A stretch of 64,000 bases of DNA, from positions 19,127,229-19,191,228 of the forward strand of contig OY759271.1 of NCBI GenBank assembly GCA_963662155.1, written 5' to 3'. Source of the stretch: Lamellibrachia columna. Lineage: Eukaryota; Annelida; Polychaeta; Sabellida; Siboglinidae. The notes under the pieces are model-generated. The model searched no databases, was not told the origin of the DNA, and saw only the letters and a list, made by a program, of their open reading frames with translations. Below, one piece after another: positions 50,201 to 62,700 of the stretch. The position numbers and the translations under genes are program-made. How positions within the stretch are numbered: the stretch's first letter is position 1; each line of letters starts with the position of its first letter.

Positions 50201-53200
50201 CCAACGCAACGTTAAGTATTCCAACGCAATCCATCGCAATGAAAGCAAAGCAAAGCAAATCAAAACTAAACTAAACTAGAATAAATAAAAATTTATTAAA
50301 CTTACTAAGCTATATTAAATTAAATTAACTAAACTAAACAATGCAATCCAACAAACTCCAAAGGAATCCAAAGCAATCCACTGCAATCGAACACAATCCA
50401 TCGCAATCCAATGCAATCCAACGCAACCCAACGCAATCCAAAGCAATCCAAAGCAGTCCAACGCAATCCAACATAATCCAATGCAATCCAACGCAATCCA
50501 ATGCAATCCAACTCAATCCGTCACAATCCGTCGCAATCCAACGCAATCCAACGTAAAGTAAAGCAATCCAACGCAATCCATCGCAATGAAAACAAAGGAA
50601 AGCAAATAGTAACTAAGATAATCTAAATTAAAACATATTAAACTATATTATACTAATTTAAACTAAACTACACTAAACAATGCAATCCAACACAACCCAA
50701 AGCAATCCAATGCAATAAAACGCAATCCAAATCAGCACAATGAAATCCAATGCAATCCAACGCAATCCAAAGCCATCAAACTAAATCCAATGGAATCCTT
50801 CGCCATTCAATGTAATCCAAAACAACCCACAGCAATCCAATGTAATGCAACGCAAAACGTCGCAATCAAACGCAAAGCAATGTAATCCATCGCAATCAAA
50901 CGCAATTCAACGCAACGAAATGCCATCGAACGCAATCCAACACAATCCAAAGCAATACAACACAATCCAAAGAAATCCAACGCAGTCCAACGGAATCCAA
51001 CGCAATCGAATGCAATCCAACGCAATCCAACGCAATCCAATGCAATCCAACACAATCCAACGTAATCCAGTACAATTCATAGCAATCCTTTGGAATCCAA
51101 CGCAATCCAACGCAACATTAAGTATTCCAACGCAATCCATCGTAATCAAAGCAAAGCAAAGCAAAGCAAATCAAATCAAAACTAAACTAAACTAGACTCA
51201 ACTAAAATATATTAAACTAAACTGTGCTATATTAAATTAAATTAACTAAACTAAATAATGCAATCCAATGCAATACAACGCATTCCAATACAATCCATAG
51301 CAATGCAACGCAATCCAAACCAATCAAACGCAGTCCAAAGAAATTATACGCAATCCAATGCAGTCCAACGCAATCCAATGCAATCCAACACAATCCAAAG
51401 CAATCAAATGTAATCCAATACAATCCAAAGCAATCCGTCGGAACCCGTCGCATTTCAACGCAATCCAACGCAACGTAAAGCAATACAAAGCAATTCATCG
51501 CAATAAAAGTAAAGGAAAGTAAATCAAAACTAAACTAAACTAAATTCAATTATATTAAACTAAACTAAACCATATAAAACTAAACTAAACAATGCAATCT
51601 AACACAATCCAAAGGAATCCAACAAAACCCAAAGCAATCCAACGCAATCCAACGCAACGTAAAGCAATTGAAAGCAATTCATCGTAATAAAAGTAAATAA
51701 AAGCATATCAAAACTAAGATAAATTAAACTAAATTAAAATATATTCAACTAAACTAAACCATATTAAATAAAACTAAACTAAACAATGCAATCCAACACA
51801 ATTCATACGAATCCAACACAACCCAAAGAATTCCAACGCAAACCAAAGCAATCCAACGCATTCCAACGCAATCCAACGCAATGCAACGCAACGTAAAGCA
51901 ATCCAACGCAATCCAGCGCAATAAAAGCAAAGCAAAGCAAATCAAAACAAAGATAAACTAAACTAAGCTAAACTAAATTTATACATATTCAACTAAACTG
52001 TACTAAATTAAACTAAACTACACTAAACAAAGCATTCCAAAACAATCCAACGGAATCCAACATTATCCACCGCATTCCTTAGCAACCAAATGCAATCTAA
52101 CGCAATCCAAAGCAATCCAGCGCAGTCGAAGGCAATCCAACGTAATTCAATATAATCCAACGCATTCCAATGCAATCCAACACAATCCAATGCAATCCAG
52201 TGCATTCCAACATAATCTAACGGAATCCGTCGCAACCCGTCGCAATCCAACGCATCGTTAAGCAATCCAGCGGAATGAAAATAAAGCAAAGCAATCCACC
52301 GAAATCCAACGCATTCCAATGCAATCCAATGTAATCGAACGGAATCCAACACAATCCAACGCAATACAAAGCAATCCAAAGCAATGCAGTGCAATCCAAC
52401 ACAATCCAACGCTATACGTCGAAATCCATCGCAATTACACTAACCAATGCAATCCAACACAATCCAACGGAATTCAACACTATCCACCGGAATTCAACAC
52501 TATCCACCGGAATCCTTAGCAATCCAATGCAATCCAAAGCAATACAACGCAATCCAATGCAATCCGACGCAATCCAATGGAATAAAACGCCATTCAATGT
52601 AATCCAAAACAATCCAACGCAATCCAACGCAATCCATCGAATTCCAACGCAATGATAGCAAATCAAAGCAAATAAAAACTAAACTTAACGAAATTTAACT
52701 AAACTAATATCAACTAAGCTAAACTAAATTAATCTAAACTAAACAATGCAATCCAGCAAAGTCTAACGGAATCCAAACCAATCCAATTCAATCCAATACA
52801 ATCCAATATAGTCCAACGATATCCGTCGCAACCCGTCGCAATCCAACGCAATACAACGCAACGTAAAGTAATCCAACGCAATCCAGGGAAACGAAAGTAA
52901 AAGAAAGCATATCAAGACTAAGCTCAACTAAACTAAATTAAAATATATTAAACTAACCTATACTAAACTAAACTACACTAAACAATACAATCGAAACGCA
53001 AAGCAATCCAACAAAATCCAACGCAATCCAACAAAATCCAAAGCGATCCAGCGCAATCAAAAGCAATCCACCGCAGTCCAACGGAATCCAAAGTAATCGA
53101 ATGCAATCCAACGCAATCCAATGCAATACAAAGCAATCCAATGCAATCCAATGCAATCCAATGCAATCCGACGCAATCCAATGGAATAACACGCCATTCA

Positions 53201-56200
53201 ATGTAATCCAAAACAATCCAACGCAATTAATCGAATTCCAACGCAATGACAGCAAATCAAAGCAAATTAAAACTAAACTAAACTAAATTTAACTAAATTA
53301 ATGTAAACTAAACTAAACTAAACTAAACTAAATTAATCTAAACTAAACAATGTAATCCAGCACAGTCTAATGGAATCCAACGCAACCCACCACAATGCAC
53401 CGAAATCCAAATCAATCCAAAGCAATCCGTCGGAACCCGTCGCATTCCAACGCAATCCAACGCAACGTAAAGCAATACAAAGCAATTCATCGCAATAAAA
53501 GTAAAGGAAAGTAAATCAAAACTAAACTAAACTAAACTAAATTCAAGTATTTTAAACTAAACTAAACCATATAAAACTAAACTAAACAATGCAATCCAAC
53601 ACAATCCAAAGGAATCCAACACAACCCAAATCAATCCAACGCATTCCAACACATTCCAAAGCAATCCAATGTAATCGAACGCAATCCAACACAATCCAAT
53701 ACAATCCAACGCAATCAAAAGCAATCCAAAGCAATCCAGTGCAATCGAACACAATCCAACGCTATACGTTGAAATCAATAGCAATCCAACGGAACGTAAA
53801 GAAATCCAACGCACTCCAGCGCAATGAAAGTAAAGCAAACCATATCAAAACTTACCTAAACTAAATTAAACTAAACTAAAATATATTGAACTACACTGTA
53901 CTAAATTAAACTAAATTACACTAACCAATGCAATCCAACACAATCCAACGGAATTCAATACTATCCACCGGAATCCTAAGCATTCCAATGCAAACCTATG
54001 AAAGGAAACGCAACCCAATACAATCCAACGCAATCCAATGCAATCCAAAGCAATCCCATGCAATCCAATGCAATCCAAAGCAATCAAATGGAAAAAAACG
54101 CCATTCAATGTCATCCAAAACAATCCAACGCAATCCAACGCAATCCATCAAATTCCAATGCAATGATAGCAAATCAAAGCAAATTAGAACAAACTTAACT
54201 AAATTTAACTAAACTAATATAAACTAAACTAAACTAAACTAAATTAATCTCAACTAAATAATACAATCCAGCAAAGTCTAACGGAATCCAAACCAATCCA
54301 ATTCAATCCAACACAATCCAACGATATCCGTCGGAACCCGTCGCAATCCAACGCAATGCAACGCAACGTAAAGCAATCCAACGCAATCCAGTGAAACGAA
54401 AGTAAAACAAAGCATATCAAAACTAAACTAAACTAAACTAAATTAAAATATATTAAACTAACCTATACTTAACTAACCTAAACTACACTAAACAATACAG
54501 TCCAACACAGTCCAACAGAATCCCACGCAATCCACGGCAATCGAACGCAATCCAACGAAATCCAATGTAATCGAACGCAATCCAACGCAATGCAATGCAA
54601 TCCAACACAATCCAACGCAATCCAGTACAGTCCATCGTAATCCGTCGCAATCTAACGCAATCCAACGCAACATTAAACAATCCAACGCAATCCATCGCAA
54701 TGAAAGCAAAGCAAAGCAAATCAAAACTAAACTAAAATAAACTAAACTAAACTAAATTAAAATATGTTAAACTAAACTGAGCTATATAAAAATAAATTAA
54801 ATAAACTAAACAATGCAATCCAACAAATTCCAACGGAATCCAACGCAATCCACCGAAATCGAACAAAATCCAACGCAAGCCAATGTAGTTAAAAGCAACC
54901 CAATGCAATCCATAGCAATTCAACGCAGTCCAACGCAATCCAACATAATCCAATGCAATCCACCACAATCCAATGTAATCAAATGTAATCCAACGCAATC
55001 CAATGCAATCCGACACAATCCAACGAAATCCGTCGCCATCCAACGCAGACCAACGCAACGTAAATCAATCCAACGCAATCCATCGCAATGAAACCAAAGG
55101 AAAGGAAACAATAACTAATATAATCTAAATTAAAATATATTAAACTAAACTATAAAAAATTAAACAAAACTACACTAAACAATGCAATACAACACAGTCC
55201 AAAGCAATCCAATGCAACCCAAAGCAAACCAAAGCAATAATACGCAATCCAATTCAATCCAATGCAATCCAATTCAATGCACCGCAATCCAATGCAATCC
55301 AACGCAAATCGACGCCATCGAACGCAATCCAATGGAATCCTTCGCCATTCCAAGTAATCCAAAACAATCCAAAGCAACGCAATGCAATCCAACGCAATAC
55401 AATGTAATCCAACGCAACCCAATGGAATCGAACGGAATCCAACATAATCCAAAGCAATAAAAAGAAATCCAAAGAAATCCAACGTAGTCCGACGGAATCC
55501 AACGAAATCGAATGCAATCCAACGCAATCCAATGCAATGCAATACAATCCAACGCAAAACAAAACAATCCATAGCAATCCGTCGCAATCCAACGCAACAT
55601 TAAGTATTCCAAGGCAATGGAAGCAAAGCAAAGCAAATAAAAAATAAATTAAATTATACTAAATTAAAATATATTAAACTAAACTGAGCTATATTAAATA
55701 AAATTAACTAAACGAAACAATGCAATCCAACAAATTCCAACGAAATCCAACGCAATCAACCGTATTCGAACAAAATCCGACGCAATCCAATGCAACCCAA
55801 CGCAACCCAACGCACTCCAAAGCAATCCAATGTAATCAAATGGAATCCAACAAAATCCAAAGCAATACAACGCAATCCAAAGAAATCCAAAGCAGTCCAA
55901 CGAAATACAACGCAATCCAATGCAACTCAACAAAATCCAATGCAATCCAAAACAATCCAACGCAATCCAATGCAATCCAACACAATCTAATGCAGTCCGT
56001 CGGAATCCGTCGCCATCCAACGCAACGTCGAGCCATACAAAGCATTCCATTGAAATAATAGGAAAGGAAAGCAAATCAAAACTAAACTAAACTAAACCTA
56101 AACATAATAAATTAAAATAAACTATATTGAATAAAACTAAACTAAACAATGCAATCCAACGTAATCCAATACAATCTAAAGCAATCCAACGCAATTTAAA

Positions 56201-57799
56201 GCAATCCAAAGCAGTCCAATCAATCCAAAGCAATCCAACGCATTCCAAAGCAATCCAACACAATCCAACGCAATCCAATGCATTCCAATACAATACGGCG
56301 CAACCCTTCGCAATCCTGAGCAACACAACGCTACGTTAAGCAATCCAATACAGCGCAATGAAAGTAAAGCAAAGCAAATCAAAATTAAACTAAACTAAAT
56401 TAAAATATATTAATCTAAACTAAACCATATTCAATGAAACTAAACTAAACAATGCAATTCAACACAATCTAATGGAAATCAACACAATCCAATGCAATCC
56501 ATCACAATCCAACGCAATCCAATGCAATCCAACACAATCCAATGCCATCCGTTGGAATCCGTCGCCATCCAACGCAACTTCGAGCAATACAAAGCAATCC
56601 ATCGCAATAAAAGGAAAGGAAAGCAATCAAAACTCAATTAAACTAAATCAAAATATATTAAATTAAAATAAACTATATTGAATTAAACTAAACTAAACAA
56701 TGAATCCAACACAATCCAACGGAATCCAATACAATCCAAAGTAATACAACGCAATCCAAAGCAATCCAAACCAGTACAATCATTCCAACGCAATCCAACG
56801 CAAACCAACGCATTCCAATGCAATCCAACACAATCCAACGCAATCCAATGCATTCCAACACAATCCGTCGCAACCATTCGCAATCCAGAGCAATCCAATA
56901 CAATCCAGCACAATGCAATGCAATCCGTTGGAATCTGTCTCCATCCAAAGCAACGTCGAACAATACAATGCAACCCATCGCAATAAAAGGAAAGGAAAGG
57001 AATCAAAATTAAATTAGACTAATCCAAAATATATTAAATTAAAATAAACTATATTGAAATTAACTATACTAAACAATGCAATCCAACACAATCCAACGGA
57101 ATCCAATAAAATCCAAAACAATCCAAAGCAGTACAATCAATCCAACGCAGTCCAACGCAATCCAACGCATTCCAATGCAATCCAACATAATCCAAAGCAT
57201 TCCAATGCATTCCAACATAATCCGTTGTATCCCGTCGCAATCCAACGCAACGTTAAGCAATCCAATACAGCGCAATGAAATAAAGGAAAGCAAATCAAAA
57301 TTAAACTAAACTAGCCTAAATTAAACTATATATTAAAATAAGCTATATTAAATTAAACTAAACTAAACAATGCAATCCAACACAACCCAACGGAATACAA
57401 AACCATCCACCGCAATCAAACGCAATCCAACACAATCCAAAGCAATCCAACCCAATCCAAAATAATCTAACGCAGTCCAACGAAATCCAATGAAATCCAT
57501 CGCAATCCAATGCAATGCAACACAATCCAACGCAATCCAATGCAATCAATCGGAATCCAATGCAATCAATCGGAATCCCTCGCAATACAACGCAACGTAA
57601 AGCAATACAAAGCGATCCATCGCAATGAGAAAAAGGAAAGTAAATAAAAACTAAACTAAACTAAACTAAATGAAAATATTTTAAACTAAACTAAACTATA
57701 TTAAAATGAAATTAACTTAAACAATGTAATCCAAAGCAATCCAATTCAATTGAACGCAATCCAACACAACCTAAAGCAATCGAAAGCAATCCAAACCAA

Positions 57800-59702
57800 T
57801 AAAACGCAGTCCATCGAAATCTAACGCAATCCAATGCAATCAAAAACACAGTCCAATGAAATCCGTCGGAACCCGTCGAATTCCAAAGCAATCCAACGCA
57901 AAGTTAAGGAATACAAAGCAATTCATCGCAATTAAAGCAAAGGAAAGTAAATCAAAACTAAAATAAACTAAATTAAATTAAAATATATATAACTAAAATA
58001 AACCATATTATATAAGACAAAACTAAACAATACAATCCAACACATTCCAAAGGAATCCAACACAACCGAAAGCAATCCAACGTAATCCAAAGCAATTCAA
58101 CGGTGTCCAACGCAATCCTACGCAATCCAACGCAACGTAAAGAAATACAAAGCAATTCATCGCAATGAAAGTAAAGGAAAGTAAATCAAAACTAAAATAA
58201 ACTAAATTAAAACATATTAAACTGAACTAAACCATATTAAATTAAATTAAACTAAACAATGCAATCCAACACAATCCAATGCAATTCAACACAATCCAAT
58301 GCAATCCAACACAATCCAACGCAATCTAATGCAATCCAAAACAATCCAAAACAATCCAATGGAATCCGTCGGAATCCGACGCCATTCAACGCAACGTCGA
58401 GCAATACAAAGCAATCCATCGCAATAAAAGGAAAGGAAAGCAAATCAAAACTAAACTAAACTAAACCAAAATATATTAAATTAAAATAAACTATATTGAT
58501 TAAAACTAAACTAAACAATGCAATCCAACACAACACACCGGAATCCAATACAATCCAAAGCATTCCAACGCAATCCAACGCAATTCAACGTATTCCAATG
58601 CAATCCAACACAATCCGTCGCAAATCTTGGCAATCCAGAGCAATCCAACGCAACGTCAAGCATTCCAATTCAGCGCAATGAAAGTAAAGCAAAGAAAATC
58701 AAAACTAATCTAAACTAATTTAAAATATATTAACCAAAACTAAACCATATTAAATAAAACTAAACAAAACAATGCAATCCAACACAATCCAATGCAATTC
58801 AACACAACCCAAAGCAATCCAACGTAATCCAAAGCAATTCAACGCAGTACAACGCAATCCAACGCAATCCAACGCAACGTTAAGGAATACAAAGTATTTC
58901 ATCGCAATAAAAGCAAAGGAAAGTAAATCAAAACTAAACTAAACTAAATTAAAAGATATCAAACTAAAATATACCATATTATATAAGACAAAACTAAACA
59001 ATGCAATCCAACACAATCCAAAGGAATCCAACACAATCCAACGTAATCCAAACCAATTCAACGCAGTCCAACGCAATCCAACGCAACGTAAAGAAATACA
59101 AAACAATTCATCGCAATAAAAGTAAAGGAAAGTAAATCAAAACTAAAATAAACTAAATTAAAACATATTAAACTGAACAAAACCATATTAAATTAAATTA
59201 AACTAAACAATGCAACCCAACACAATCCAATGCAATTCAACACAATCCAATGCAATCCAATGCAATCCAACACAATCCAACGCAATCAAATGCAATCCAA
59301 AACAATTCAACGGAATCCGTCGGAATTCGACGACATTCAAGGCAACGTCGAGCAATACAAAGAAATCCATCGCAATAAAAGGAATGGAAAGCAAATCAAA
59401 ACTAAACTAAACTAAACCAAAATATATTAAATTAAAATAAACTATATTGAATAATACTAAACTAAACAATGCAATCCAACACAATACACCGGAATCCAAT
59501 ACGATCCAAAGCATTCCAACGTAATCCAACGCAATTCAACGCATTCCAATGCAATCCAACACAATCCGTCGCAAACCTTGGCAATCCAGAGCAATCCAAC
59601 GCAACGTTAAGCATTCCAATACAGCGCAATGAAAGTAAAGCAAAGCAAATCAAAACTAAACTAAACTAATTTAAAATATATTAACCAAAACTAAACAATA
59701 TT
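57800..59702 (+). repeat. ~950 bp local tandem duplication inside HOR copy 2
   Basis: Two successive blocks of about 951-970 bp correspond (58259 with 59210, 58518 with 59469, 58015 with 58986), whereas copy 1 has a single equivalent near 40.4-41.4 kb. Block limits are approximate. Confidence 0.7.
58185..58440 (+). repeat. Representative satellite unit (architecture example)
   Basis: The pentamer spacer at 58185-58252 contains TAAAACATATTAAACTGAAC and CCATATTAAATTAAATTAAAC. The head AAACAATGC is at 58254-58262, with ATG at 58259. The decamer block at 58263-58365 is CAATCCAACA, CAATCCAATG and so on. The tail at 58366-58440 has CCGTCGGAATCCGACGCC, AACGCAACGTCGAGC, AATCCATCGC and the closing A/G-rich AAAAGGAAAGGAAAGC, leading into the next spacer. 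Most units follow this plan with different decamer counts. Confidence 0.85.
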
Positions 59703-62700
59703 AAATTAATCTAAACTAAACAATGCAATCCAACACAATCCAATGCAATTCAACACAATCCAATGCAATCCAACACAATCCAACGCAATCCAATGCAATC
59801 CAACACAATCCAATGCAATCCGTTGGAATCCGTCGCCATCCAACGCAACGTCGAGCAATACAAAGCAATCCATCGTAATAAAAGGAAAGGAAAGCAATCA
59901 AAACTAAACTAAACTAAACCAAAATATATTAAATTAAAATGAACTATATTGAATAAAACTAAATTAAACAATGCAATCCAACACAATACAACGGAATCCA
60001 ATACAATCCAAAGCAATACAACGCAATCCAATGCAATCCTATGCAAGGCAACGCAACTCAAGGCAATCCAACGCAATCCAATGCAATCCAAAGCAATCCA
60101 ATGCAATACAACGCAATCCGATGAAATAAAACGCAATCCAACACAATCCAACGGTATACGTCCCAAACCGTCGCAATCAAACGCAATCAAACGCAACGTA
60201 AACCAATCCAACGCAATCCAATGCAATGAAAGTAAAGCAAAGCATATCAAAACTAAACTAAACTAAATTAAAATATATTAAACTAACTTATAATAAATTA
60301 AATTAAACTACACTAAACAATACAATACAACACAGTCCAACAGAATCCAACGCAACCCACCGCAATACACCCCTATCCAACGCAATACATCGCAATCCAA
60401 TGCAATCCATCACAACCGAAAGCAATCCAAAGCAATCCGTCACATACCCACGAAATCCTAAGCAATCCGACGCAACGCAAAGCAATCCAACGCACTGAAA
60501 GCAAAGGAAATCAAATCAAATCAAAATTAAACTAAATTAATTGAACTAAACTAAACTAAGCTATACTAAACTAAACTAAACTATACAAAATTAAACTTAA
60601 CTAAACTAAGTGAATATATGTTAAATTAAACTAATCTAAACAATGCAATCCAACTCAATCCAACACAACCCATAGCAATCCAACGCAATCCAAAGCAATC
60701 CAACGCAGTCCAACGCAATCCAACACAATCCAATGCAATCCACCGCAATCCAATGCAATCCAACACAATGAAACGCAATCCCTCATAATCCGTCGCAATC
60801 CAACGAAACGTTATGCAATCCAACGCAACGTTATGCAAACCAACGCAATTCGTCGCACTAAAAGGAAAGGAAACAAATAAAAAATAAACGAATCGAAATT
60901 AAAATATATTAAACTAAACTATAGTAAATTAAAATTAACTACACTAAACAATGCAAGCCAACACAATCCAACGCAAAGAATGCAAAATAAAGGAAAGCAA
61001 ATCAAAACTAAAATTAACTAAACTAATTAACTATACTAAATTAAACAATACAAAAGTAAACTAAACTAAGCTAAACTATATTAAACTAAACTAAACAATG
61101 TAATCCACCTCAAACCAAAGGAATCCTACGCAATCCACAGCAATCGAACGCAATCCAACGAAATCCAATGCAATCGAACGCAATCCAACACAATCCAAAG
61201 CGATCCAACGCAATTCAAAGCAATCCAACGCAGTCCAACGGAATGAAAGGAAAGCAAAGCAATTCAAATCTAAATTAAACTTAACTAAATTAAAATATAT
61301 TAAACTAAACTAAGCTATATTAAATAAAATAAATAAAACAAATAAAGGAATCCAACTCAGTCCAAAGCAATGCACCGCAATCCAACGCAACCCAAAGCAA
61401 TTCAATGCAATACAACGCAATCCAATTCAATCCAACGCAATCCAATGCAATCCAACGCAAACCGACGCCATCGAACGCAATCCAATGGAATCCTTCGCCA
61501 TTCAATGTAATCCAAAACAATCCAAAGCAATCCAATGCAATCCAACGCAATACGTCACAATCCAACGCAACGCAATGCAATCCAACGCAAGTCAACGCAA
61601 CCCAATGCAATCGAACGTATTCCAAAACAATCCAAAGCAATACAACGCAATCCAAAGAAATCCTACGCAGTCCAACGGAATCCAACGCAATCGAATGAAA
61701 TCCAAAGCAATCCAACACAATCCAACGCAATCCAGTACAATCCATCGAAATCCGTCGCAACCCAACGCAATCCAACGCAACATTAAGTATTCCAACGCAA
61801 TCCATCGCAATGAAAGCAAAGCAAATCAAATCAAAACTAAATTAAACTAAACTAGACTAAATTAAAATTTATTAAACTAAACTAAGCTATATTAAATTAA
61901 ATTAACTAAACTAAACAATGCAATCCAACAAACTCCAACGGAATCCAAAGCAATCCAAAGCAGTCCAACGCAGTCCAACATAATCCAATGCAATCCAAAG
62001 CAATCCAATGCAATCCACAACAATCCAACGCAATCCGTCACAATCCGTCGCAATCCAACGCAACGTAAAGCATTTCAACGCAATCCATCGCAATGTAAAG
62101 AATGGAAAGCAAATAGTAACTAAGGTAATCTAACTTAAAATATATTAAACTAAACTATACTAATTTAAACTAAACTACAGTAAACAATGCAATCAAACAC
62201 AATACAAAGCAATCCACCGCAATCCAATGCAACCAAAAGCAATCCAATGCAATACAACGCAATCCAATTCAATACAACGCAATCCAATGCAATCCAACGC
62301 AATCCAAAGCCATCCAACTAAATCCAATGGAATCCTTCGCCATACAATGTAATCCAAAACAACCCAAAGCAATCCAATGCAATCCAACGCAATACATCAC
62401 AATAAAACGCAACGCAACCAATGCAATCGAACGCAATCCAACGCAATCCAAAGAAATCCAAAGCAGTCCACCGGAATCCAACGCAATCGAATGCAATCCA
62501 ACGCAATGCAATGCAGTCCAACAAAATCCAACGTAATCCAGTACAATTGTTCGCAACCCTTCGTAATCCAACGCAATCCAACGCAACATAAATTATTCCA
62601 AAGGAATCCATCGCAATGAAAGCAAAGCAAATCAAAACTAAACTAAACTAGACTCAACTAAATTACATTATACTAAACTGAACTATATTAAATTAAATTA

